NCBI GenBank assembly: GCA_002842935.1
Contig: PHEM01000053.1
Location: 1 to 13,439, forward strand
DNA: 13,439 nt
Direction of reading: 5' to 3'
Source: Alphaproteobacteria bacterium HGW-Alphaproteobacteria-13
GTDB taxonomy: Bacteria; Pseudomonadota; Alphaproteobacteria; Sphingomonadales; Sphingomonadaceae
Shown here piece by piece: positions 1 through 6,850 of this stretch. The notes below the pieces were generated by a model. That model ran no database searches. It saw only the letters and a list, made by a program, of their open reading frames with translations, and had not been told where the DNA came from. A program made the translations under genes and the position numbers. Every line of letters begins with the position of its first letter. Position 1 is the first letter of the stretch.

Positions 1-15
1 CGTCGTAGAGTCAGG

Positions 16-82
16 CCGATGGGTGTCTCGACTTCGCTCGACACGAACGGAACGATGGATCAGATTTAAGGCACGCCGCTCT
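16..82. repeat. Left arm of a terminal inverted repeat (REP-like)
   Basis: Positions 16-50 are the exact reverse complement of 13379-13413 (35 nt). Positions 68-82 are the exact reverse complement of 13344-13358 (15 nt). The 17-20 nt between the two blocks are similar but decayed. The element carries an internal palindromic core of the form TCGACTTCGCTCGA. It runs to the last bases of the DUF3008 gene on the opposite strand, so it sits at that gene's 3' end. I read it as a repetitive extragenic palindrome of the type common in sphingomonads; family membership is from memory, not a search. Confidence 0.75.
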
Positions 83-263
83 ATTCCGCGTGCTCGGGCT
101 TGCCCTTGCGCGCGCCCTTGGCAAGCTCTTCGAGCTGCTTTTCGCTCATGCTGTCGACCATCTCTTTCGATGCGCCCTTGAGCTTCGATTTCGGCGTATC
201 GCCGCGCTTGGCGCTGAGCGCGGCTCCGGCGGCTTTCTGCTGGGCCTTGGACTTGGCTGGCAT
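81..263 (-). CDS. DUF3008 family small basic protein
   Basis: A 60-residue, lysine- and alanine-rich protein that opens with MPAKSKAQQKAAGAALSAKR, the hallmark of the small DUF3008 family. The length is the full family length. Function is unknown; no membrane segment, cysteine or catalytic motif is visible, and the composition suggests a soluble, largely helical or disordered cytoplasmic protein. The ATG is preceded by a good Shine-Dalgarno sequence (AGGAGAG about 6 nt upstream). It lies 23 bp downstream of the short-chain dehydrogenase gene on the same strand, so the two are probably co-transcribed. Proteins of this kind are often grouped with general-stress genes in alphaproteobacteria; a stress role here is inference from the neighbour and composition. 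Confidence 0.85.
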   Translation of the reverse strand: MPAKSKAQQKAAGAALSAKRGDTPKSKLKGASKEMVDSMSEKQLEELAKGARKGKPEHAE

Positions 264-286
264 GACGTCTCTCCTGCCTGCCCCCG

Positions 287-1222
287 CTATCCGTTAACGA
301 TCGTGCCGCCGTTGGGATGCAACACCTGGCCCGACATATAGCTGCTGTCGTCGCAGGCGAGGAACAGGAAGCAGGGCGCGACCTCGTTCGGTTCGCCGGG
401 CCGTTTCATCGGCGTGTCCTCGCCGAAACCCGCGACCTTGTCCGCCGGGGCGCCGCCGCGCGGGTTGAGCGGGGTCCAGATCGGGCCGGGCGCGACGGCG
501 TTGACGCGTATCCCCCGCTCCACCAGATTTTCGCTCAACGAGCGCGTGAAGGCCGTGATCGCGCCCTTGGTCGCGCTATAGTCGAGCAGTCCCGGCGAAC
601 CCTGATACATGGTGACGCTGGTGCAATTGACGATCGCCGCTCCCTTGCCGAGATGCGGCAACGCCGCCTGCACGAGATAGAACATGCCGAAGATGTTGGT
701 CGCGAAGGTACGCTGAAGCTGTTCGGGGGCGATGTCGCGGATATCCTCCGCCGGATGCTGTTCCCCGGCATTGTTGACGAGGATGTCGAGCCGCCCGAGG
801 TCCTTGACCGTGCGCGCGACGATCTTTTCACCCGCCGCCGGTTTGCCGATGTCCGCCTGGATGACGATCGCCCGCCGTCCTTCGCCGGCGACGATCGCGG
901 CGGTCGCGTCGGCGTCCTCCCGGTTGCGGTGATAGACGATCGCGACGTCGGCGCCCTCGCGCGCGAACAGCGCGCAGACCGCGCGGCCGATGCCGCTGTC
1001 GCCGCCCGTGACGATCGCGACCTTGCCGTCCAGCCGCACGGAGCCGGGATAGCGCGGCTGCCACAGCGGCGCGCGTTCCAGCCCGGCCTCGCGGTCGTCG
1101 ACGGGGCGGGGAATCGATTGCGCCTTGCCGACCTTCTTGCGCAGCTTCGCGGCGTCACGCGCCTTGCCCTTCTTCTCGCGCTTCGTCTCGCCGACCTTTC
1201 CGGCCCTGGGTTGCTTCGCCAT
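287..1222 (-). CDS. Short-chain dehydrogenase/reductase, YghA-like
   Basis: A 311-residue NAD(P)-dependent SDR oxidoreductase. The nucleotide-binding motif TGGDSGIG is at residues 72-79 and NNAG at 150-153. The catalytic Ser is near 202, with Tyr215 and Lys219 in YSATK. The APGPIWT...TPMKRPGEPNEVAP stretch near 244-283 closely resembles E. coli YghA and the Bacillus YhxC/YhxD group of stress-linked reductases; the substrate is unknown. Residues 1-40 are an unusual lysine/arginine-rich extension before the Rossmann fold. The ATG at 1222 is chosen because it follows a strong AAGGAAGG Shine-Dalgarno. An open frame continues upstream to 2809 but only as antisense of the aminopeptidase. It is divergent from the aminopeptidase gene (75 bp between starts) and leads into the DUF3008 gene. 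Confidence 0.92.
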   Translation of the reverse strand: MAKQPRAGKVGETKREKKGKARDAAKLRKKVGKAQSIPRPVDDREAGLERAPLWQPRYPGSVRLDGKVAIVTGGDSGIGRAVCALFAREGADVAIVYHRNREDADATAAIVAGEGRRAIVIQADIGKPAAGEKIVARTVKDLGRLDILVNNAGEQHPAEDIRDIAPEQLQRTFATNIFGMFYLVQAALPHLGKGAAIVNCTSVTMYQGSPGLLDYSATKGAITAFTRSLSENLVERGIRVNAVAPGPIWTPLNPRGGAPADKVAGFGEDTPMKRPGEPNEVAPCFLFLACDDSSYMSGQVLHPNGGTIVNG

Positions 1223-1233
1223 GGCGTCGTCCT

Positions 1234-1256
1234 TCCTTGCGTGCGTGATGCAAGGA
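1234..1256 (-). promoter_or_regulatory. Hairpin overlapping the SDR ribosome binding site
   Basis: An inverted repeat TCCTTGC-N9-GCAAGGA lies at 1234-1240 and 1250-1256, in the leader of the minus-strand SDR gene. The arm nearest the gene contains the AAGGA core of its Shine-Dalgarno sequence. If transcribed, the hairpin could partly hide the ribosome binding site. Whether it matters is inference; 7-bp arms can occur by chance. Confidence 0.3.
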
Positions 1257-1297
1257 CAACGCGGGGAATCGACAAAATATCCCGCTGACTCTATCCG

Positions 1298-2701
1298 GTG
1301 GCGATGATCGACTATTCCGACCTGATCCAGCCCGACAAGGGGCAGGACGCCCGCCCCATCCACCTCGTCGACAAGCAGGGTTACGAAGGCTGGCTGGCGG
1401 GCCGCAGCGCGCGGGAGCGCGCGCACCTCGCCGCCGTCGGCTTCAAGCCCGACGCCTATGTCCATGCGATCCTGCCCGGCGACGATCCCGAACATTGGGG
1501 CGTCGTCACCACCGTCGCCAACACCGCCAGCCTGTCCGCCTGGTGCCTGGCCAAGCTGGGGCAGATCCTGCCCGCGGGCCGTTACCGCGTCGAGGGCGCG
1601 CAGCCGGGCAAGGCGCTGTTCGGCTGGATGAGCGCGCAATATCGCTTCGACGCCTATCGCTCGAACCCGCCCGTCAAGGGTCCGCGCGTGCTGCTGACCG
1701 GCGATGTCGCCGCGATCGCGCCGATGGTCGCGGAGGCGCGCGCCGCCGCGCTGGTGCGCGACCTCGTCAACACGCCCGCCGCCGACATGGGACCCGCCGC
1801 CATCGAAAAACAGGCCGAGCGCATCGCCAAGGCCCATGGCGGCAAGCTGACCGTCTCCAAGGGCGAGGCGCTGGAAAGCGGCTATCCGATGATCCATGCG
1901 GTCGGGCGCGCGGCGGCGAAGCACCACGCCCCGCGCCTGATCGAAATCCACTGGGGCAAGGAGGATCATCCCCGCGTCGCGCTGGTCGGCAAGGGGATCA
2001 GCTTCGACAGCGGCGGGCTGGACATCAAGTCCGCGTCGGCCATGCGGCTGATGAAGAAGGACATGGGCGGCGCCGCGCATGTGCTGGCGCTCGCCGAACT
2101 GGTGATGGCGGCGGGCCTGCCCGTCCGCCTGCACTGCCTGGTCGCGGCGGCGGAAAACGCCATCGCCTCCGACGCCTTCCGCCCCGGCGACGTGCTGAAA
2201 AGCCGCAAGGGGCTGACGGTCGAGATCGGCAACACCGATGCCGAGGGACGCCTCGTCCTGGCCGACGCGCTCACGCGCGCGGGCGAGGAAAAGCCCGAAC
2301 TGGTCGTCGATTTCGCCACCCTGACGGGCGCCGCGCGCACCGCGCTGGGTCCCGACCTGCCCGCGCTGTTCGCCAATGACGATGCGCTGGCGGACGATCT
2401 GCTGGCGGGCGGGACCGATCGCGACGATCCCCTGTGGCGGATGCCGCTGTGGGACGGCTATGCCGACCTGCTCGAAACCGATGTCGCCGATCTCGGCAAC
2501 GCAGGCTCCTCGCCCTTCGCGGGTTCGATCACGGCGGCGCTGTTCCTGAAGCGCTTCGTGCCCGAAAAGACCCCCTGGGCGCATTTCGACACCTTCGCCT
2601 GGCGCCCCGCGGCAAAGCCCGGACGGCCCAAGGGCGGCGCGGCGCTGGGCCTGCGCGCGGCATGGGCGATGTTGCAAGGGCGATACGGCCGCCGCACTTA
2701 A
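1298..2701 (+). CDS. Leucyl aminopeptidase family protein (peptidase M17)
   Basis: A 467-residue cytosolic metallo-aminopeptidase that removes N-terminal residues from peptides. The C-terminal M17 catalytic domain carries the signature NTDAEGRL (312-319). All expected metal ligands are present with the spacing of bovine lens enzyme and E. coli PepA: Lys232, Asp237, Asp255, Asp314 and Glu316. The two catalytic residues, Lys244 and Arg318, are also present. Residues 1-130 form the divergent N-terminal domain. No signal peptide is visible. The start is a GTG at 1298; an ATG two codons later (1304) is equally possible, and neither has a clear ribosome binding site. It is followed after about 100 bp by a C40 peptidase gene, an association I recall from other alphaproteobacteria. 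A hairpin right after the stop codon may end part of the transcription. It is shorter than PepA (about 500 residues) and belongs to the M17 subgroup lacking site-specific recombination roles (inference). Confidence 0.95.
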   Translation: MAMIDYSDLIQPDKGQDARPIHLVDKQGYEGWLAGRSARERAHLAAVGFKPDAYVHAILPGDDPEHWGVVTTVANTASLSAWCLAKLGQILPAGRYRVEGAQPGKALFGWMSAQYRFDAYRSNPPVKGPRVLLTGDVAAIAPMVAEARAAALVRDLVNTPAADMGPAAIEKQAERIAKAHGGKLTVSKGEALESGYPMIHAVGRAAAKHHAPRLIEIHWGKEDHPRVALVGKGISFDSGGLDIKSASAMRLMKKDMGGAAHVLALAELVMAAGLPVRLHCLVAAAENAIASDAFRPGDVLKSRKGLTVEIGNTDAEGRLVLADALTRAGEEKPELVVDFATLTGAARTALGPDLPALFANDDALADDLLAGGTDRDDPLWRMPLWDGYADLLETDVADLGNAGSSPFAGSITAALFLKRFVPEKTPWAHFDTFAWRPAAKPGRPKGGAALGLRAAWAMLQGRYGRRT

Positions 2702-2702
2702 C

Positions 2703-2724
2703 CCCCTCCCGCTTGCGGGAGGGG
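2703..2724. repeat. GC-rich palindrome after the aminopeptidase gene
   Basis: A perfect inverted repeat with 10-bp arms CCCCTCCCGC and GCGGGAGGGG around TT, starting 2 bp after the stop codon. The same 22-nt unit occurs at 11470-11491, and a sister with an AT centre occurs at 11357-11378. No T-run follows, so it is not a classical intrinsic terminator. It may act as a transcript 3'-end stabiliser or attenuator. Confidence 0.7.
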
Positions 2725-2740
2725 AGATTCGCGGCAAGGC

Positions 2741-2768
2741 TTGATAAAGCGCGCCCTGCTGGTCTAAT
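2741..2768 (+). promoter_or_regulatory. Putative sigma-70 promoter of the C40 peptidase-argC unit
   Basis: TTGATA (2741-2746) and TCTAAT (2763-2768) are separated by 16 bp; each box matches the consensus at five of six positions. The predicted transcript start, near 2775, lies downstream of the first in-frame ATG (2767), which argues against that ATG and for the GTG at 2803. Read by eye only. Confidence 0.45.
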
Positions 2769-2802
2769 GCGCCGCGACTTCGGACATAGCACAGGACAGC
2801 GC

Positions 2803-3747
2803 GTGACAAGCGACAGCGGCATTCATTCGGCGACAGGCCGCGTGCGCATGGGACGGCCCGGTGTCGCGGGCGCGGGCCGCGACCGTTTCGGTCTCAGCGG
2901 GACGTCGCAGCCCTATGACCCGCGCGTCGTCGCGATCCGCCCCGACCTGGCCGACATCGCCGTCGCGGGCCAGTATTTCGCGCCGCACTATGCCGCGCCG
3001 ATGATGCGCAGCGGCGTGGCGCCCGCCGCCGCGATGCGTGCCGCCCCGTCGCTGGACGCCGAACAGACGAGCGAACTGCTGTTCGGCGAAGGCTTCGCGC
3101 TGCTCGACCTGACGGGCGGCTGGGCCTGGGGCTACAGCCTTGCCGACCATTATGTCGGCTATCTCGCCGCCGACGCGCTGGGCGCGCCGATCGCGCCCAC
3201 GCACCGCGTCGCAGCGATCGAGGCGATGCTGCACAGCGCCCCCGACGCCGCGAGCGGCGGTCCCGCCGTGCTGCCGCGCGGTGCGCTGGTGATGGGCGAG
3301 GCGGAGGGCGAATGGCTGGCGACGGCGCACGGCTATCTGCCGCTGGCGGCGCTCGCCGAAGTCGGCGCGGCGCTCGCCGACCCCGCGACGGTCGCCGAGG
3401 AACTGATCGGCGCCCCCTATCTGCCCGGCGGCCGAACCGCGAAGGGTATCGACTGTTCCGGTCTCGTCCAGCTCGCCTTCGCGGCGGCGGGCGTGCCATT
3501 GCCGCGCGACAGCGACTTGCAGCTCGCGGCGCTCGGCGCGGACAGGGATGTCGGCGCGGCAGCCCTCGCGCGCGGCGACCTTGTCTTCTTTCCCGGCCAT
3601 GTCGGCATCATGGCCGACGCCGGCCAGATCATCCACGCCAGCCGACGATGGATGCAGGTCAAGGCCGAACCGCTCGCCGACGTCACCCGGCGCATCGCGG
3701 ACAAGGGACATGCGCCGCCGGTGAGCGGCATGAAAAGATTGCGGTAA
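2803..3747 (+). CDS. C40 family (NlpC/P60) peptidase with SH3-like region
   Basis: A 314-residue cysteine peptidase of the kind that cleaves the gamma-D-Glu to diaminopimelate bond in peptidoglycan peptides. The catalytic domain is C-terminal: Cys218 in GIDCSGL, His266 in GHVGIM, and His278 in IIHAS as the third residue. Residues about 85-185 look like the SH3-type domain found in bacterial dipeptidyl-peptidase VI relatives. There is no signal peptide or membrane segment, so it probably works in the cytoplasm on imported muropeptides (inference). The GTG at 2803 is preferred because AGGA lies 6 nt upstream and a sigma-70-like promoter overlaps the earlier ATG at 2767, which would add 12 residues; ATG 2848 is a third option. 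It follows the M17 aminopeptidase and precedes argC by 7 bp. Confidence 0.9.
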   Translation: MTSDSGIHSATGRVRMGRPGVAGAGRDRFGLSGTSQPYDPRVVAIRPDLADIAVAGQYFAPHYAAPMMRSGVAPAAAMRAAPSLDAEQTSELLFGEGFALLDLTGGWAWGYSLADHYVGYLAADALGAPIAPTHRVAAIEAMLHSAPDAASGGPAVLPRGALVMGEAEGEWLATAHGYLPLAALAEVGAALADPATVAEELIGAPYLPGGRTAKGIDCSGLVQLAFAAAGVPLPRDSDLQLAALGADRDVGAAALARGDLVFFPGHVGIMADAGQIIHASRRWMQVKAEPLADVTRRIADKGHAPPVSGMKRLR

Positions 3748-3754
3748 CATCATC

Positions 3755-4681
3755 ATGACACAGACGGTCTTCATCGACGGCGCGGCGGGAACGACGGGCC
3801 TGGAAATCGCCGAGCGGCTGGCGGGGCGGTCCGAATTTTCGCTGATCCGGCTGGACGAGGCGCGCCGCAAGGACGCCGCCGCGCGCGCCGAGGCGCTGAA
3901 CGACGCCGATTTCGTCATCCTCTGCCTGCCCGACGACGCCGCGCGCGAGGCGGTGGCGATGATCGACAATGAACGGACGCGCGTCATCGACGCCTCGACC
4001 GCGCACCGCGTCGCGCCGGGCTGGGTCTATGGCTTTCCCGAAGTCAGCGGACATGACGCGGTCGCCGAAGCGATGCGCGTGTCCAATCCGGGTTGCTATT
4101 CGACGGGCTTCATCGCGCTGGTCGCGCCGCTGGTCCGCGCGGGGCTGCTCCCCACCGACTGGCCCTATGTCTGCCACGCCGTCAGCGGCTATTCGGGCGG
4201 CGGCAAGGCGCTGATCGAGCGTTTCGAGGGCGATCGCGACATCGCCTGGCGCGGCTATGCGCTGAATCTCGGCCACAAGCATGTGCCGGAAATGCAGGCG
4301 CGCTGCGGCCTGTCGCTCGCGCCGCTGTTTTCGCCCGCCGTCATTCCCGCGCATCGCGGCATGGTGGTCGAGGTACCGCTGCCGCTCGCCGCAATGCCGG
4401 GCGCGGCCGCTCCCGACGCGCTGCGCGCGGCGCTGACGGACTTTTATGCGGGCAGCCCGGTCGTCGTCATGGGCGAGGCACCGGCGGACGGCGAAATGCT
4501 GCTGCGCGCGTCGGACGGCGGCGACGATCGCATCGAACTGTTCGTGTTCGCCGACGCCGATGCAAGTCAGGCGCGGCTCGTCGCGCGGCTCGACAATCTG
4601 GGCAAGGGCGCGAGCGGCGCCTGCGTCCAGAATCTCAACATCATGGCCGGATTGCCGGAGACGGCGGGATTGCGGCTCTGA
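3755..4681 (+). CDS. argC: N-acetyl-gamma-glutamyl-phosphate reductase (type 2, short form)
   Basis: A 308-residue enzyme of arginine biosynthesis. It reduces N-acetyl-glutamyl-5-phosphate to the semialdehyde with NADPH, in the cytoplasm. The N-terminal dinucleotide-binding stretch VFIDGAAGTTG is at residues 5-15. The nucleophilic Cys114 sits in SNPGCYSTG, HAVSGYSGGGK is at 141-151, and the catalytic His200 is in AHRGMVVEVPL. Length and motifs fit the shorter ArgC2 class common in alphaproteobacteria rather than the roughly 340-residue type 1 enzyme. The start ATG lies 7 bp after the C40 peptidase stop codon with only a weak ribosome binding site, so it is likely part of that transcript. No other arginine gene is in the window, so it is separated from the rest of its pathway here. 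Confidence 0.95.
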   Translation: MTQTVFIDGAAGTTGLEIAERLAGRSEFSLIRLDEARRKDAAARAEALNDADFVILCLPDDAAREAVAMIDNERTRVIDASTAHRVAPGWVYGFPEVSGHDAVAEAMRVSNPGCYSTGFIALVAPLVRAGLLPTDWPYVCHAVSGYSGGGKALIERFEGDRDIAWRGYALNLGHKHVPEMQARCGLSLAPLFSPAVIPAHRGMVVEVPLPLAAMPGAAAPDALRAALTDFYAGSPVVVMGEAPADGEMLLRASDGGDDRIELFVFADADASQARLVARLDNLGKGASGACVQNLNIMAGLPETAGLRL

Positions 4682-4700
4682 TCGGGAGAGAATCGCAAGA

Positions 4701-4817
4701 CTTCCCGTATCCCCGAGCGAAGACGAGGGGTTTGTTCGAGCGCCGCGAGAACCCGATAAGCAAGCGGCCTCGACTTCGCTCGGCCATGCCCCTCGTCTTC
4801 GCTCGGCGATACGGAAG
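4701..4817. repeat. Long imperfect inverted repeat downstream of argC
   Basis: The arm at 4701-4730 pairs with 4789-4817: the inner 18 bp are perfect, then there is one mismatch and a one-base gap over the outer 11. The 58-nt spacer contains a further GACTTCGCTCGG motif related to the core of the window-end repeats. It lies between argC and a convergent small gene, where it could act as a bidirectional terminator. No T-run is seen. The rest of the gap (4682-4834) holds no convincing gene. Confidence 0.7.
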
Positions 4818-4834
4818 GAGTCAACGCGTGCCGA

Positions 4835-5050
4835 TCAATGCACCGTATCCAGCGCGCTGTCGATCGACAGATAGGTGATCAGCCGCTCGATCTGCCGCCA
4901 GTGCGCGAAATGCACATGATTGCCCAGCGCGCGATATTGCTCCGCGCGCGCAGCGGCGGCGAAGCCCGCTTCCTCACCATGTTCGCGGATCAGCGCATCG
5001 GCGTCGTCGACCGCGCGGCGGTCGGCAAGAAAGGGGGCTGGCAGCTGCAT
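4835..5050 (-). CDS. Small conserved-looking hypothetical protein
   Basis: A 71-residue soluble protein with no signal peptide or membrane segment. It reads as two helical parts: an Ala/Asp/Arg-rich N-terminal half (about 10-42) and a C-terminal part with NHVHFAHWRQIERLITYLS (44-62). I have an impression of this HFxxWRQIERLI pattern in short sphingomonad proteins but cannot name a domain, so I give no function. The start ATG has GGAG about 11 nt upstream. It is convergent with argC across the 4701-4817 repeat and divergent from the beta-propeller dehydrogenase, whose start lies 151 bp away. The codon use matches the surrounding core genes, which supports a real gene. Confidence 0.7.
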   Translation of the reverse strand: MQLPAPFLADRRAVDDADALIREHGEEAGFAAAARAEQYRALGNHVHFAHWRQIERLITYLSIDSALDTVH

Positions 5051-5104
5051 GACGTTCCCGCTCCGTTGGTGGTCCCACGCCTCTAGCCGCCGCCCCTCAC
5101 TGCG

Positions 5105-5117
5105 TGGTTCCCAACCA
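5105..5117. promoter_or_regulatory. Small palindrome in a divergent intergenic region
   Basis: TGGTTCCCAACCA, with perfect 5-bp arms around CCC, lies between the divergent genes 4835-5050 and 5202-6542. Its position suits an operator, but it is short and no recognised regulator motif matches it. Confidence 0.25.
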
Positions 5118-5201
5118 TGATGAACGCCCCGGTAAGAATTGTCGCGCCCGCCGCCACCTTACCCTCTTTGCCGCGCAGCCGGGGCCGTGTAGACAAGGGG
5201 G

Positions 5202-6542
5202 ATGCGAAAGATATTGAAATATGCCGCGCTCGCCCTGCTGCTGGTCCTGATCGCCGGGGGCGTCACGCTCTATGTCATGTCGCGGCCCGATGTCGCGCGC
5301 TTCTCGACCGCCGAGTTGAGCGGGCGCGTGCCGGTGATGGCGTCGCAGCGCACGGAGAGCTTTCCGACCGTGAACGTGCCGGAGGCGAAGGGCTGGCCCG
5401 CCGCACAGGCGCCGCGCGCGGTGGAGGGGCTGGCGGTGTCGCGCTTTGCCGAGGGGCTGGATCACCCGCGCTCGATCCTGGTGCTGCCGAACGGCGACGT
5501 GCTGGTCGCGGAGGCGCAAAGCCCGCCGCGCGATGCGTCCGGCATCGAAGGCAAGATGATGGGCCGGCTGATGAGCAAGGCCGGGGCCGGGGGCGCGTCG
5601 GCGAACCGCATCACGCTGCTGCGCGACGCGGACGGCGACGGCAAGGCAGAGGTCAAGGCCGCCTATATCGAAGGTCTCAACTCGCCCTATGGCATGGCGC
5701 TGGTCGGCGATACGCTCTACGTCGCTAACACCGACGCGCTGCTCGCCTTCCCCTATGTGGCGGGCGAGACGAAGATGAGCGGCAAGGCCGAGAAGATCGT
5801 CGACCTGCCCGCCAAGGGCACCAACCGCCACTGGACCAAAAGCCTCGTCGCCGCGCCGAACGGCTGGCTCTATATCGGTGTCGGCGCCGATTCCAACATC
5901 GGCGAGGCGGGCATGAACCGCGAATTCCGCCGCGCCAGCGTGCTGGAAGTGCGGCCCGCGCAGAAATATATGCGGACCTTCGCGGCGGGCATCCGCAACC
6001 CGGTCGGCCTGGCCTTCTTCCCCGGCGACGACCGGCTGTGGACCGTGGTCAACGAACGCGACATGCTGGGCAGCGATCTGGTCCCCGACTATCTGACCGA
6101 TGTGACGGAAGGCGATTTCTATGGCTGGCCCTGGTATTATTGGGGCGGCTTCATCGACCCGCGCGTCGAGCCGGAGGCGGAGGATCGACGCCAATATGTG
6201 AAGCGCCCGCAATATGGCCTGGGCGCGCATGTCGCGCCGCTGGGCTTCACCTTCACAGCCGGACTCGACCTGGGCGAGCGCTGGGCGAACGGGGCGTTGA
6301 TCGCGCGGCACGGATCATGGAACCGCGAGCCGGTGACGGGCTATGACGTGGTGTTCGTCAGGTTCGGCGCGAACGGCAGGCCGCTTGACGCGCTGCCGAT
6401 CACTTTCCTCGACCAGTTCCTGGCCGCCGACGGCAAGACCACGCGCGGGCGCCCCGCCGACGTCAAGGTCGCGAAAGACGGCAGCGCGCTGGTCGCGGAC
6501 GACACCGGCGGCGTGATCTGGCGCGTGGCGAAGGCGGGGTGA
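5202..6542 (+). CDS. Membrane-anchored glucose/sorbosone dehydrogenase-type PQQ beta-propeller
   Basis: A 446-residue protein of the sorbosone/soluble glucose dehydrogenase family (GSDH, COG2133 type), expected to oxidise a sugar or aldehyde with PQQ in the periplasm. Residues 6-26 form one hydrophobic helix after MRKILK, with no lipobox or clear cleavage site, so it is likely a signal anchor. The propeller follows: LDHPRSILVLPNGDVLVAE (86-104), a calcium-loop-like DADGDG (142-147), NRHWTKSLV with His210 in the place of the catalytic His of soluble glucose dehydrogenase, GIRNPVGLAF (263-272) with a candidate PQQ-contacting Arg265, and RHGSWNREPVTGY (369-381). The substrate is unknown. The start ATG is unusually close to the AAGGGGG Shine-Dalgarno sequence. 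A zinc-ribbon membrane protein follows after 4 bp. No PQQ synthesis gene is in the window. Confidence 0.88.
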   Translation: MRKILKYAALALLLVLIAGGVTLYVMSRPDVARFSTAELSGRVPVMASQRTESFPTVNVPEAKGWPAAQAPRAVEGLAVSRFAEGLDHPRSILVLPNGDVLVAEAQSPPRDASGIEGKMMGRLMSKAGAGGASANRITLLRDADGDGKAEVKAAYIEGLNSPYGMALVGDTLYVANTDALLAFPYVAGETKMSGKAEKIVDLPAKGTNRHWTKSLVAAPNGWLYIGVGADSNIGEAGMNREFRRASVLEVRPAQKYMRTFAAGIRNPVGLAFFPGDDRLWTVVNERDMLGSDLVPDYLTDVTEGDFYGWPWYYWGGFIDPRVEPEAEDRRQYVKRPQYGLGAHVAPLGFTFTAGLDLGERWANGALIARHGSWNREPVTGYDVVFVRFGANGRPLDALPITFLDQFLAADGKTTRGRPADVKVAKDGSALVADDTGGVIWRVAKAG

Positions 6543-6546
6543 GCGA

Positions 6547-6822
6547 TTGAACCGCCTGACCTTTGCGCGCCTGTTTCAGGCGCTCTATCTGATCGTCATC
6601 GCCGCCTTTGTTTTCCTGCCGGATGGGCCGCGCGCGAAAATCCATGGCGATACGACGCTTCTCGTCGCGGTGTCGCTGATGACCGCCATCCTATTCGTCA
6701 GCCTGAGATGCCGCCGCTGCGCAGCGAGCCTTTACTACAGCCCGTCCGTTCCGCTGCTGCATATCAACCTTTTGATACCCGCGAAGCGCCAATGCCCGAA
6801 ATGCGGTGCGGCGCGGGATTAG
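6547..6822 (+). CDS. Small two-helix membrane protein with a zinc ribbon
   Basis: A 91-residue hypothetical protein. Hydrophobic helices at about 9-25 and 36-53 are followed by a CxxC pair (Cys55, Cys58) and a second CxxC pair (Cys83, Cys86), a CxxC-x24-CxxC zinc-ribbon arrangement probably facing the cytoplasm. It starts with TTG only 4 bp after the stop codon of the dehydrogenase gene, with GGGGTGAG just upstream, which suggests translational coupling. No ATG is available in the N-terminal part; beginning later would remove the first helix. Function is unknown. It may help in assembly or regulation of the upstream membrane enzyme, but only the linkage supports that. Confidence 0.72.
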   Translation: MNRLTFARLFQALYLIVIAAFVFLPDGPRAKIHGDTTLLVAVSLMTAILFVSLRCRRCAASLYYSPSVPLLHINLLIPAKRQCPKCGAARD

Positions 6823-6850
6823 AGCAAGATCATCTTAGATTGATCAAGCC

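Noticed and set aside
1258..1283. A general-stress sigma factor (EcfG-type) promoter for the SDR gene, GGGAT-N17-CGTT on the minus strand
   Set aside because: Only three of five bases of the -35 element match GGAAC, so the evidence is too thin to list, although the gene's family would fit stress control.
287..2809. An 840-codon minus-strand open frame apparently fusing an unknown protein to the SDR
   Set aside because: Its first 529 codons are antisense to the M17 aminopeptidase, which has complete catalytic residues on the plus strand. The upstream part has an arginine-, glycine- and alanine-rich composition typical of shadow frames. The SDR starts at 1222 with its own ribosome binding site.
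2764..3987. A 407-codon minus-strand open frame opposite the C40 peptidase and argC
   Set aside because: It is antisense to two genes with intact catalytic motifs, and its translation is low-complexity and unlike any family I know.
5097..6311. A 404-codon minus-strand open frame opposite the beta-propeller dehydrogenase
   Set aside because: It is explained by the G/C third-position bias of the sense gene, and its residue composition (Arg/Ala/His) is that of a shadow frame.
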